A stretch of 64,000 nucleotides of DNA from Heterodera schachtii (GCA_023374025.1 SIJG01000002.1:3045626-3109625), one strand, 5' to 3'; positions 39,501-51,002 are shown, counted from the first letter of the stretch. Program-made: numbers and translations. The notes: a model not told the origin generated them from the letters alone.

Positions 39501-39866
39501 GGGGGTACCATCTATAGTATTACCAAAAATTCCTAAATATTTTAATGGTACGAAGTGCGGAAAAATCTAAAAACACCTGTTTAAATCATGAAAAATTGCA
39601 TGGTCCATTCCCAATTTCATGCCTTAATGGAATGACCAAATAGGGAATTGACCGCCGCCAGCAGAACATTTATTAATCGCGAGCATCGGAATGGACAAAT
39701 ACAATACAATAACATTGGCCAACAATAAATACAATGATTTCGCAATGAGTGCACACATTCACAAACAAATCACAACAGAATTGGCATATCAAATATATTT
39801 GTGTGGCATTCGAAATTCTTCTGGCACCGTCCGTCTTTGCGTTGTGTTTGGTCATCGTCCAGTCCC

Positions 39867-41049
39867 TCACAGTTTCGCCGTCGTTTTCCCAGTTGTTGTT
39901 GCGCCTCCGACGAACTTGGATTTGCCGGCCCTCGTCGTGGTGCCCAACTTGCTCATGCCGACGTTTGCAGCTGACACTCCCATGGCGGTGCGGCTTTGTT
40001 GCATCTCCTAAAAAGGCAAAAAATATTTTCGGCACTTTTCCTCTCCACTGCCATTCCCTTACCTTCGTCGTCTTTGCGGTAGCTGCGACCGAAGCGCCAC
40101 CCTTTGCGGTGACTGCCGACTTCGCCACGGATACGCCAGAGAGGGCCGCCTTCGATGTCCCAAATCCCAGCGGCGGTGCAGGAGTTTCCAGAGTCGGTTG
40201 AGCTGCTGCTGCTGCTTGTCGTTGACGGATCACAACCACCGCAGTCACCGCACCGCCAATGACGACCAAAGCGATGACGACGATCAGAACAATGATCCAG
40301 ACGGGGAATCCTGCACTCGCGCACTTCTCTCCGCTGGACGAACCCTTCAGCACTTGTTGAACACCGCTCTGCAAAACAAAACGGGAATTAATTTGGATGC
40401 CGAATCTGAAAAACCAAACACAAACTCACAAAATGTGCCTTCCATTGCGCGCACGGATTGGTAAGTTTGGTGAGATTGGCCAGGTTGACTTTGAAGGCGC
40501 GACCATTGGACTCCTCCGCGACCTTCGCCATTCCGATGCCCGTACAGGTGACTTCGTGGGATGTGCAGCTGGAGGTGCCGCCCTCGCCCGGACATTTATC
40601 CGACTCAGTCTGAAACCAAATGGGAACGATTAATTGCATGGATGGCAAATGAGACACTTTCTTCACTCACCACGTCCTCCGACACTCCGAGTGTACACGG
40701 TTGACCGTTGGCGAAGAAATTGGCCTTTGAGACGCATCCTCCATCGCGCACAAAGAGTTTGAAGATCAAGTCCTCCTTTCCGTTCTTCTGGAAACCGATG
40801 AGGGGCAAGTCAGACGTATCAGCGGTGACAGATGAGGAATCCAAGCTGAAATGCGATTTGGGAAGATTAATTGGTTTCACAAAACAACACAACTCACATC
40901 AGACCGTCGTCCACAGCTTTGAAGCCATCGATTCCTCCGTCCTTCGTGGCACAATTGAGGCTCGACAGATGCACAACATTTTCATCCGCACGACAGCAGC
41001 CGAAGAGGAAGAGAAGAGCGGCAATGAATAGAAGCGGACGAGATAACAT
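39867..41049 (-). CDS. Type I single-pass membrane protein (317 aa)
   Basis: Five exons join in phase: 40898-41049, 40671-40845, 40430-40609, 40063-40368 and 39867-40007 (954 nt, TGA at 39869). Residues 1-22 (MLSRPLLFIAALLFLFGCCR) are a signal peptide. The ectodomain of about 190 residues has eight or more cysteines, including C-P-G-E-G-G-T-S-S-C and TSHEVTCTG. A membrane segment, VWIIVLIVVIALVVIGGAV, precedes a cytosolic tail rich in A, T, K and G with repeated KT/TTT motifs. Cysteine pattern and topology suggest a disulphide-bonded surface or lysosomal protein. I cannot name the family. It is divergent from the histone gene at 41438 with only 388 bp between starts, so they may share a promoter region. 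Confidence 0.85.
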
Positions 41050-41437
41050 GGCGTGATTACGGTGATAAAAAAATATGATGAAAATGGTCGATGGAATGCC
41101 TTTTATAAAGAAAAATGTTACACAAAATGTCAAAAATTTGGGAGAAAAAACAATGAGAAAAATTGAAATTATGGCATTAGTATATAAGAAAGGAAATGAA
41201 TGAAGAAAATGCATAGACTGAAAATCATTTGTTCCAATTATCATCATTTACCCACCTAGGTATATTCTATGCAGAATTTTTTTCTTCTTTAATTTGAATG
41301 AATTTTCATTCATTCCTTAATTCATTCTCATTATTTAATTTTTTTCCATTTTAATTTCAAAAAAATTTATTTTAAGCGCTACCGAACACATATACACATA
41401 TTGTATAATAATCCATCTCTGCAAACACTTTGTTTCA

Positions 41438-41892
41438 ATGGCGCGCAGATCGAATGCCACTGGCACGAGGAAGCCCCACCGTTACCGTCCAGGTACAGTA
41501 ACACTGCACTCATCTGCTGACCCCAAATGCTTACTAATCATTCCCCATTCTCTTCCCATTTAGGCACCGTTGCGCGTCGCGAGATTCGCCGTTACCAGAG
41601 CACCACTGAACTTCTGCTGCGCAAGTTGCCGTTCCAGCGTTTGGTGCGCGAAATTGCACAGGACAACGACTTGGAGATGCGCTTTCAGGCGGTGGCCTTT
41701 TCAACTATGCAGGCATAAAATGCTTCTTGTTTTATCATTTTACTAATTTGGCATTCTTTTTAGGAGGCTTCCGAAGCCTATCTGATTCGACTTTTGGAGA
41801 ACACCAATTTGGCTGCCGCGAACGCAAACCGTGTGACCATCATGCCGTCCGACATTCAAATGTCCCGTCATATCCGTGGAGAGACCCTCTGA
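41438..41892 (+). CDS. Histone H3 variant lacking the N-terminal tail (110 aa)
   Basis: Exons 41438-41492, 41564-41712 and 41764-41892 join in phase; the second intron needs a GC donor (CAG/GCATAA). The fold domain is plainly H3: [51 protein letters not shown]. Compared with canonical H3, residues 1-36 are replaced by about ten residues ([10 protein letters not shown]), so the modifiable lysines K4, K9, K14, K27 and K36 are absent. K56 is S, K79 is D, K115 is N and K122 is S; C110 is A and H113 is N. Only two lysines remain in the protein. Loop 1 has normal H3 length, so a CENP-A identity is not supported by the loop, though not excluded. A chromatin role, perhaps in germline or centromere, is inference. 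The satellite array begins about 330 bp downstream. Confidence 0.88.
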
Positions 41893-42224
41893 AGAGCCGA
41901 AGCGAGAAAACGGAGATGCGCAAGAAGAACTATTGGGAATTCTAGTGTGATCATGATCATATCCTATAATTATTGAATGTTTGTAAATATACATATAATC
42001 ATTCGTATGTGAATTTATTGTATGATTAAAGAATGTGCAATTATTGGGAGTCGATGACAATTCAAATAATGTTTTACAGACCCGGGATTTTGTTAATCCT
42101 CGGTTTTATTGGGTTCCCACAAAAAATGGGCTTTGAGCGGTTTTTTTTGGTGCTTTTGGCGCGTATTCTGCACTAGAACCCAAAAAGCGGAATTAAAAAA
42201 AGAGCAATTAATATTTTATATTTC

Positions 42225-45200
42225 AATGTGCAATTTTTGGTTTGTTTTTTACGTGATACGTGGAGATAGAGGGACGCCGTGACTCACGGTCACAGTCACC
42301 GTTACCGTGAATTTCACGTTTTTTCGGTAAGGTCACGATTGACGGGGTCAATTCACGGCCACGGGTCTTTTCAGTCACGGCGCACATCTACGTGGAGGGA
42401 GCCAACCGAAAATAAACCAAAAATCTATGATTGTCTATTTGGGATTTGAATAGGCAAAGTAACTCAAAGATTCACGGAAATGACAAAGTGCGTCAAAACA
42501 TCAATGAAAATCATGCGAATTGTTTTCGTACGTGATACGTGGAGGGAGCCAACCGAAAATGAACCAAAAATCTATGATTGTCTATTTGGGATTTGAATAG
42601 GCAAAGTAACTCAAAGATTCACGGAAATGACAAAGTGCGTCAAAACTCAATGAAAATCATGCGAATTGTTTTCGTACGTGATACGTGGAGGGAGCCAACC
42701 GAAAATAAACCAAAAATCTATGATTGTCTATTTGGGATTTGAATAGGCAAAGTAACTCAAAGATTCACGGAAAATGACAAAGTGCGTCAAAACATCAATG
42801 AAAATCATGCGAATTGTTTTCGTACGTGATACGTGGAGGGAGCCAACCGAAAATGAACCAAAAATCTATGATTGTCTATTTGGGATTTGAATGGGCAAAG
42901 TAACCCAAAGATTCACGGAAAATGACAAAGTGCGTCAAAACATCAATGAAAATCATGCGAAATTTTTGGTTTGTTTTCGTACGTGATACGTGGAGGGAGC
43001 CAACCGAAAATAAACCAAAAATCTATGATTGTCTATTTGGGATTTGAATAGGCAAAGTAACCCAAAGATTCACGGAAAATGACAAAGTGCGTCAAAACAT
43101 CAATGAAAATCATGCGAATTGTTTTCGTACGTGATACGTGGAGGGAGCCAACCGAAAATAAACCAAAAATCTATGATTGTCTATTTGGGATTTGAATGGG
43201 CAAAGTAACCCAAAGATTCACGGAAAATGACAAAGTGCGTCAAAACATCAATGAAAATCATGCGAATTGCTTTCGTACGTGATACGTGGAGGGAGCCAAC
43301 CGAAAATAAACAAAAAATCTATGATTGTCTATTTGGGATTTGAATAGGCAAAGTAACTCAAAGATTCACGGAAATGACTCAAAACTCAATGAAAATCATG
43401 CGAATTGTTTTCGTACGTGATACGTGGAGGGAGCCAACCGAAAATAAACCAAAAATCTATGATTGTCTATTTGGGATTTGAATGGGCAAAGTAACCCAAA
43501 GATTCACGGAAAATGACAAAGTGCGTCAAAACATCAATGAAAATCATGCGAATTGTTTTCGTAAGTGATACGTGGAGGGGAGCCAACCGAAAATAAACCA
43601 AAAATCTATGATTGTCTATTTGGGATTTGAATAGGCAAAGTAACTCAAAGATTCACGGAAATGACAAAGTGCGTCAAAACTCAATGAAAATCATGCGAAT
43701 TGTTTTCGTACGTGATACGTGGAGGGAGCCAACCGAAAATAAACCAAAAATCTATGATTGTCTATTTGGGATTTGAATAGACAAAGTAACTCAAAGATTC
43801 ACGGAAATGACTCAAAACTCAATGAAAATCATGCGAATTGTTTTCGTACGTGATACGTGGAGGGAGCCAACCGAAAATAAACCAAAAATCTATGATTGTC
43901 TATTTGGGTTTTGAATGGGCAAAGTAACCCAAAGATTCACGGAAAATGACAAAGTGCGTCAAAACATCAATGAAAATCATGCGAATTGTTTTCGTAAGTG
44001 ATACGTGGAGGGGAGCCAACCGAAAATAAACCAAAAATCTATGATTGTCTATTTGGGATTTGAATAGGCAAAGTAACTCAAAGATTCACGGAAATGACAA
44101 AGTGCGTCAAAACTCAATGAAAATCATGCGAATTGTTTTCGTACGTGATACGTGGAGGGAGCCAACCGAAAATAAACCAAAAATCTATGATTGTCTATTT
44201 GGGATTTGAATAGGCAAAGTAACCCAAAGATTCACGGAAAGTGACAAAGTGCGTCAAAACATCAATGAAAATCATGCGAATTGTTTTCGTACGTGATACG
44301 TGGAGGGAGCCAACCGAAAATAAACCAAAAATCTATGATTGTCTATTTGGGATTTGAATGGGCAAAGTAACCCAAAGATTCACGGAAAATGACAAAGTGC
44401 GTCAAAACATCAATGAAAATCATGCGAATTGTTTTCGTACGTGATACGTGGAGGGAGCCAACCGAAAATAAACCAAAAATCTATGATTGTCTATTTGGGA
44501 TTTGAATGGGCAAAGTAACCCAAAGATTCACGGAAAATGACAAAGTGCGTCAAAACATCAATGAAAATCATGCGAATTGTTTTCGTACGTGATACGTGGA
44601 GGGAGCCAACCGAAAATAAACCAAAAATCTATGATTGTCTATTTGGGATTTGAATAGGCAAAGTAACTCAAAGATTCACGGAAATGACTCAAAACTCAAT
44701 GAAAATCATGCGAATTGTTTTCGTACGTGATACGTGGAGGGAGCCAACCGAAAATAAACCAAAAATCTATGATTGTCTATTTGGGATTTGAATAGGCAAA
44801 GTAACTCAAAGATTCACGGAAAATGACAAAGTGCGTCAAAACATCAATGAAAATCATGCGAATTGTTTTCGTACGTGATACGTGGAGGGGAGCCAACCGA
44901 AAATAAACCAAAAATCTATGATTGTCTATTTGGGATTTGAATAGGCAAAGTAACTCAAAGATTCACGGAAATGACAAAGTGCGTCAAAACTCAATGAAAA
45001 TCATGCGAATTGCTTTCGTACGTGATACGTGGAGGGAGCCAACCGAAAATAAACCAAAAATCTATGATTGTCTATTTGGGATTTGAATAGGCAAAGTAAC
45101 TCAAAGATTCACGGAAATGACTCAAAACTCAATGAAAATCATGCGAATTGTTTTCGTACGTGATACGTGGAGGGAGCCAACCGAAAATAAACCAAAAATC

Positions 45201-46628
45201 TATGATTGTCTATTTGGGTTTTGAATGGGCAAAGTAACTCAAAGATTCACGGAAAATGACAAAGTGCGTCAAAACATCAATGAAAATCATGCGAATTGTT
45301 TTCGTAAGTGATACGTGGAGGGGAGCCAACCGAAAATAAACCAAAAATCTATGATTGTCTATTTGGGATTTGAATAGGCAAAGTAACTCAAAGATTCACG
45401 GAAATGACAAAGTGCGTCAAAACTCAATGAAAATCATGCGAATTGTTTTCGTACGTGATACGTGGAGGGAGCCAACCGAAAATAAACCAAAAATCTATGA
45501 TTGTCTATTTGGGATTTGAATAGACAAAGTAACTCAAAGATTCACGGAAATGACTCAAAACTCAATGAAAATCATGCGAATTGTTTTCGTACGTGATACG
45601 TGGAGGGAGCCAACCGAAAATAAACCAAAAATCTATGATTGTCTATTTGGGTTTTGAATGGGCAAAGTAACCCAAAGATTCACGGAAAATGACAAAGTGC
45701 GTCAAAACATCAATGAAAATCATGCGAATTGTTTTCGTAAGTGATACGTGGAGGGGAGCCAACCGAAAATAAACCAAAAATCTATGATTGTCTATTTGGG
45801 ATTTGAATAGGCAAAGTAACTCAAAGATTCACGGAAATGACAAAGTGCGTCAAAACTCAATGAAAATCATGCGAATTGTTTTCGTACGTGATACGTGGAG
45901 GGAGCCAACCGAAAATAAACCAAAAATCTATGATTGTCTATTTGGGATTTGAATGGGCAAAGTAACCCAAAGATTCACGGAAAGTGACAAAGTGCGTCAA
46001 AACATCAATGAAAATCATGCGAATTGTTTTCGTACGCGATACGTGGAGGGAGCCAACCGAAAATAAACCAAAAATCTATGATTGTCTATTTGGGATTTGA
46101 ATAGGCAAAGTAACTCAAAGATTCACGGAAAATGACAAAGTGCGTCAAAACATCAATGAAAATCATGCGAATTGTTTTCGTACGTGATACGTGGAGGGAG
46201 CCAACCGAAAATAAACCAAAAATCTATGATTGTCTATTTGGGATTTGAATAGGCAAAGTAACTCAAAGATTCACGGAAATGACTCAAAACTCAATGAAAA
46301 TCATGCGAATTGTTTTCGTACGTGATACGTGGAGGGAGCCAACCGAAAATAAACCAAAAATCTATGATTGTCTATTTGGGATTTGAATAGGCAAAGTAAC
46401 TCAAAGATTCACGGAAATGACAAAGTGCGTCAAAACTCAATGAAAATCATGCGAATTGTTTTCGTACGTGATACGTGGAGGGAGCCAACCGAAAATAAAC
46501 CAAAAATCTATGATTGTCTATTTGGGATTTGAATGGGCAAAGTAACCCAAAGATTCACGGAAAATGACAAAGTGCGTCAAAACATCAATGAAAATCATGC
46601 GAATTGTTTTCGTACGTGATACGTGGAG
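42225..46628. repeat. Satellite array, about 147-bp monomer, about 29 copies
   Basis: Monomers of mostly 146-148 bp begin CGTACGTGATACGTGGAGGG and include CTATGATTGTCTATTTGGGA and CATCAATGAAAATCATGCGA. Variants recur in an ordered way: with or without CA in CAAAACATCAAT, a GTGACTC form lacking AAAGTGCG, and a GTAAGTGATACGTGGAGGGG start form. The recurrence suggests a higher-order repeat. The first monomer is interrupted by a small element (42266-42389). The array ends in a partial unit near 46628. No coding frame. Confidence 0.95.
42266..42389. mobile_element. 124-bp MITE inserted in the first satellite monomer
   Basis: The monomer sequence is cleanly split, and the flanks repeat 8 bp, ACGTGGAG (42258-42265 and 42390-42397). 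Ends are imperfect inverted repeats sharing CGCCGTGACT. The inside holds several TCACGG/CCGTGA motifs in both orientations. Confidence 0.85.
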
Positions 46629-47037
46629 GAACCTTTGGTGCCTTTGGGAGCGTCTTATTTTTAGGCCCGGTCCCTCCCTCCCCCCCGCCCCCCGAAATGA
46701 AAATTTTTTCAAAAAATGGGCAAATTTTTTGAAAATTTTGTATATTTTCTTATTATATGCCGTTAAAATTTACCAAAATTTTTCCCGGTGATGACTATCG
46801 GCACGGACGGACCCCATTGGACCATTCATTCTTTTTTGAAAATTTAACCCCAAAACGGCAAAATTTTGTCATTTTTTTATTCACCGAGTATCAGAAGGAA
46901 TAATTACAATACAATACATTGGCCAACAATAAAAATACAATAATTTCGCAATGAGTACACATATTTACAAACAAATCACAACAGAATAGTTGGATATCAA
47001 ATTGAGTTCACTCCATCGCGTCAGTCATTCTTTGCCA

Positions 47038-47223
47038 TTAGTCTCTTCCGTATAATACAGCAAACGGTGTTCCCTCGACTATGCTTGGCTCGATTGCGGC
47101 GACAATGAAGAAAATGGCGACCAAAATGATGACGACCGCAACAAAAACAGACGCAGCGATTACCGCTCGATGAGTGCTGGTCGTTTGTCTGATGCTGCTA
47201 ATAAAGCCGTAAGCGTCCGACAT
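47038..47223 (-). CDS. Small single-pass membrane peptide (61 aa)
   Basis: An open frame with one hydrophobic segment, VIAASVFVAVVIILVAIFFI, preceded by a short polar N-terminus and followed by a short acidic tail. There is no intron. The sequence 50-140 bp downstream of its stop is similar to the 3' region of the 317-aa membrane protein gene (39.6-39.8 kb). It may therefore be a shrunken relative of that gene, or an ORF that landed beside a copied 3' region. Coding status is uncertain. Confidence 0.45.
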   Translation of the reverse strand: MSDAYGFISSIRQTTSTHRAVIAASVFVAVVIILVAIFFIVAAIEPSIVEGTPFAVLYGRD

Positions 47224-47285
47224 TGTGGATTATTTGTTGAAAAAATATCGCTAAACTTTTATATTTATATTATGGTTGTTTTATA

Positions 47286-47692
47286 TATTATAGGGTATTT
47301 TTCTAATTTAGGGGACAGATTTCACAAATTTTTTCAATATTCATTTAGGTACATACATACTCATATTCATTTTTGTATTGAAAACACTGTCTGGTTGTTT
47401 TCAGGGTCGCTGGTTATGATTCTGGTAAACATTTTGACAAAACAGAATCAGCGAATTCGAACAGTAAGTCTAAAAGGCGAAAGAGTTTTAGATCAAAAAG
47501 TCAAAAACCTTAAATCTTCAATTAATTCCAATTCGGGTCAGAGATCCCGCATTAATCTAAATGGATACCCGAATCGTAATCAGTGACCCTGAAAAGCCCA
47601 GATAAAGTGTTTATAATACAAAAATGTATGAATGAATTGCGAAAATGTGTGTGAAATCTGTCCCCTAAACTAGAAAAGTACTCAATAATGGT
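47286..47692. mobile_element. Foldback element with long inverted repeats
   Basis: The left arm (about 47286-47425) and right arm (about 47565-47692) are inverted copies over roughly 130 bp. They share TTTAGGGGACAGATTTCACA at the outer part and TTTTCAGGGTC(G/A)CTG(G/A)TTA at the inner part. The inner and central sequence recurs at about 38690-38790. No target duplication identified. Confidence 0.75.
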
Positions 47693-48097
47693 GGCGCTAT
47701 TTGCCTTTTCTAATTCGTAAAAATACATAGGTACGTACATATGTTCTGAAGCACTTTGTACAAAGTCTCAAAAAAGCCAGTTGGGCAAATAACGCCAATT
47801 TAAATGAACAAACAAAAACACGAAATATATATCATCAATTATTAATTATTATTAAACAAAAAAGGAACCGCAGCAAAGAAATGGGAAAATTAACACAGAG
47901 ATGTAAAAAAGCCCAAAAATCCAGAAAAGGAGAGAGAAATAATTGAAAAACTCGAAAATAAAAAAAAATTTTATGGGTTGGAGTGGGCACATTTTTTGCT
48001 GGTTATTCCGTTTGACGAATTTATAAAACTGAAGAGAAATAAGGGAAAATGAATTTTTTTTTTCTGCTTAAATATGTATTGTCAAAGCCAAAAAAAA

Positions 48098-48560
48098 CGG
48101 TCTACCTCAGTTGGGCCGGCACGATTGGGCCGGCACGGTTGGGCCGGCACGGTTGGGCCGTCACGTTTGGGCCGGCACGATTGGGCCCCAGCATATTTTT
48201 CCACTATAACTTTCTACAACTTTTTTCTTTGTCATCCAAATCCAACAAAGTTGGTATCATTCGAAAGCTTAATGTATTTAGAAACTTTTTCTATGTTATT
48301 GCTTCGCGATTAGACAAATACCAAAAAATTTATACATGAAAATTGCGAAAAACTCGAAATTTTGAAGTTTTTTCTTAATAAAAATTTTTCCAGGCTTTAA
48401 AATCTATCCGCTTTTTGTATGGCTAATAGAGCATATTAAGAGCTTTCGAATGATACCAAGATTGTTGGATTTGGATGCCAAAGAAAAAAGCTATCATGGA
48501 AAATCATGCTGGGGCCCAACCGTGCCGGCCCAATCGTGCCGGCCCAACTGAGCGGTTCCG
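48098..48560. mobile_element. MITE family A, copy 3 (463 bp)
   Basis: The left end is CGGTCTACCTCAGTTGGGCC; the inverted right end is CGGAACCGCTCAGTTGGGCC. Flanked by eight or nine A residues on both sides, compatible with an 8-bp duplication. Subterminal GGGCCGGCACGATT-type repeats and the inner TTGGTATCATTCGAAAGCTT arm match the copy at 13866-14454. Confidence 0.85.
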
Positions 48561-48752
48561 AAAAAAAAAGAAACGAAAAAGACAAAACGCCAATAATAAA
48601 GAATTTTGAAACAAAAAATGCCATAAAAACAAAATAGGTAAATAAATAATGTAGCGATTAACTTACCTTACTGGCTCCTTTTTAAACCGTTGATAAAATT
48701 AATTATTCAAATAAAATTATTTATTCGTAAAAATGATTTAATTATAATTTTT

Positions 48753-49954
48753 TTACAGTAAGGTTTCGTGCCATACAATATTTTTTATTTTATTTTCTTT
48801 GTTATCTTCAGATAGTTTTATTTTAATGCCGTTCCATGACTTGGCCCTTGATAAAGCAACATAAGTTTGTCCATGGGTAAATGGGTCGTCACAATAATCT
48901 ATTCCTATTTTTTCAAATGTTTGTGATTGACTTTTATTAATTGTAAAAGCAAAAGCAATTCTTACTGGAAATTGATGCCTTTTTAATACAAACGGAAACT
49001 TTTTGTCTTCAATTAATGTTATACGTGGTATAAGGGTTGTTTCTCCTATTTTATCACCACTTCTTATAACACAGTTTAAAACATGTTCACCGGTATTAAC
49101 AATTTGTAATCTTGTACCATTACATAATCCCTCTCTTACATTTAAGTTTCTTAACAACATTACCATCGATTTTTGTTTAAGATTTAAAATATGGTTAGGC
49201 ATGCTAGGGCATTTAAGCGAATTAAGAATTTCGGGTGTAACAGTTAAATCGCTAATCAAATCAGTTTCGTCAATGCTAAGGTAAGTATGGGTTTCACCAG
49301 GAAATTTTTCCATTATTTCTTCGTTGTATCTATCGACTACGGTATTATATGGAGACAAAATCGCGTAATTAGACAATTCATTAAAATTACTTTCTTTTAT
49401 TATTTCTCCAAATATTTCATCAGCTAAATCACCCTTGCTTATACACTGATCAGGAACAGTTATAAAACCATTTTCTCCGGCGGTTCCGTTGCCAACTTCA
49501 ATCAATTGCCTTGCGAATTCCCTCTCATTTGGATTTGCCCGCATATTTTTGGTCAAATTCATAGTTATAAAAAAATTCCAAAGATGAGAATTTTTAATCA
49601 ATAAATTAACAGTTTCAGATCTTGTACTAAATTCTTTTATTGATAAACACTGTCTAAAATCTCCGCTTAGTATGAAAATTTTTCCACCAAATGGTTTTTC
49701 ATTACCCATTAATTCTTTTAATTTTCTATCAATAATATCAATAATAAAACGTGATGCCATCGGAGCTTCATCCCAAATAAATACTTCAGTGTTTTTTATT
49801 TCTTCTGCGTCTGAACTATTGATTTCAATGCCTGAAGTAGACGTTTTTTTAATGTTTAAAGGGAGTTTAAATCGATTATGCAATGTCCGACCCTTTTTTA
49901 AAATTGTTGCCGCAATTCCTGAGAATGCCATATTACAAATATTTTTATTAAATT
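48753..49954 (-). CDS. Helitron helicase, C-terminal part
   Basis: PIF1-like helicase C-terminal half. The frame starts within MAFSGIAATILKKGRTLHNR and contains FIWDEAPMAS, LSGDFRQCL, AILSPYNTVVDRYNEEI and the family-typical ending AFAFTINKSQSQTFEKIGI ... THGQTYVALSRAKS. It ends at 48753. Reading on from the N-terminal part requires the inverted block to be turned round. Confidence 0.9.
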
Positions 49955-51002
49955 GCGTTTTCTTTTGCTAAATGTTTATGGAAAAAGTTTTAAAGATTTA
50001 AAGACAGTTAATGGAGTTGAATATGATTCATTCGGTAAGGCATGTTTGGCTAGAGGGTTGGTGAGAGACGACGAGGAATGGCACAAATGTTTAGAAGAAG
50101 CCACGTATTTTTCTCGAAAACATGCTAAAGGCTTAAGAACTTTATTTGTAAATATATTAGTACATTGTGGACCAAAATATCCCGCCAGATTATGGGATTC
50201 ATTCAAAGAGTTTATGGTTGATGACATTAAAAGAAAAAATCCTTCTTTTTCAAAAAAACAGTTAACTAATATTGGATTAAAATTAATTGATCAGTGCTTA
50301 AGATATTATGATAAGTCATTGACAGATTTTAAGGATATGCCTCAAATTATTGACACAACAAAAATTGTTGATGAAGATGATATTTACGATCCCGAAAATG
50401 AACTAGAAATAGCGAATAGATTAATTATGATGATGAATGATGAACAAAAGGCAATAATAGATAAAGTGCGTAATATATTAGAAGAAAAAGACGGACAAAA
50501 ATGCATTTTTATAGATGGACCGGGCGGAACCGGGAAGTCATTCACTTTAAAAACTATTTATCATTTGGTTAGATCTTTTAATAAAAATATTTGTAATATG
50601 GCATTCTCAGGAATTGCGGCAACAATTTTAAAAAAGGGTCGGACATTGCATAATCGATTTAAACTCCCTTTAAACATTAAAAAAACGTCTACTTCAGGCA
50701 TTGAAATCAATAGTTCAGACGCAGAAGAAATAAAAAACACTGAAGTATTTATTTGGGATGAAGCTCCGATGGCATCACGTTTTATTATTGATATTATTGA
50801 TAGAAAATTAAAAGAATTAATGGGTAATGAAAAACCATTTGGTGGAAAAATTTTCATACTAAGCGGAGATTTTAGACAGTGTTTATCAATAAAAGAATTT
50901 AGTACAAGATCTGAAACTGTTAATTTATTGATTAAAAATTCTCAGTCAATGACTTATCATAATATCTTAAGCACTGATCAATTAATTTTAATCCAATATT
51001 AG
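49953..51002 (+). CDS. Inverted middle segment of the Helitron helicase
   Basis: Plus-strand frame encoding the region that should connect the two minus-strand parts. It has a repeat of the RFLLLNVYG...KSLT portion, then the PIF1-type helicase Walker A motif GPGGTGKSFT, Walker B FIWDEAP and LSGDFRQ. Its 5' part (49955-50325) is an inverted copy of 50943-51315. Its 3' part (about 50570-50940) is an inverted copy of about 49588-49954. The copies appear identical by eye. Only 50326-50569 is present once. Confidence 0.88.
   Translation: MRFLLLNVYGKSFKDLKTVNGVEYDSFGKACLARGLVRDDEEWHKCLEEATYFSRKHAKGLRTLFVNILVHCGPKYPARLWDSFKEFMVDDIKRKNPSFSKKQLTNIGLKLIDQCLRYYDKSLTDFKDMPQIIDTTKIVDEDDIYDPENELEIANRLIMMMNDEQKAIIDKVRNILEEKDGQKCIFIDGPGGTGKSFTLKTIYHLVRSFNKNICNMAFSGIAATILKKGRTLHNRFKLPLNIKKTSTSGIEINSSDAEEIKNTEVFIWDEAPMASRFIIDIIDRKLKELMGNEKPFGGKIFILSGDFRQCLSIKEFSTRSETVNLLIKNSQSMTYHNILSTDQLILIQY

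Noticed and set aside
42225..46628. Regular direct repeats that could be mistaken for a CRISPR array
   Set aside because: The whole unit is conserved with no variable spacers, and the genome is eukaryotic; it is satellite DNA.
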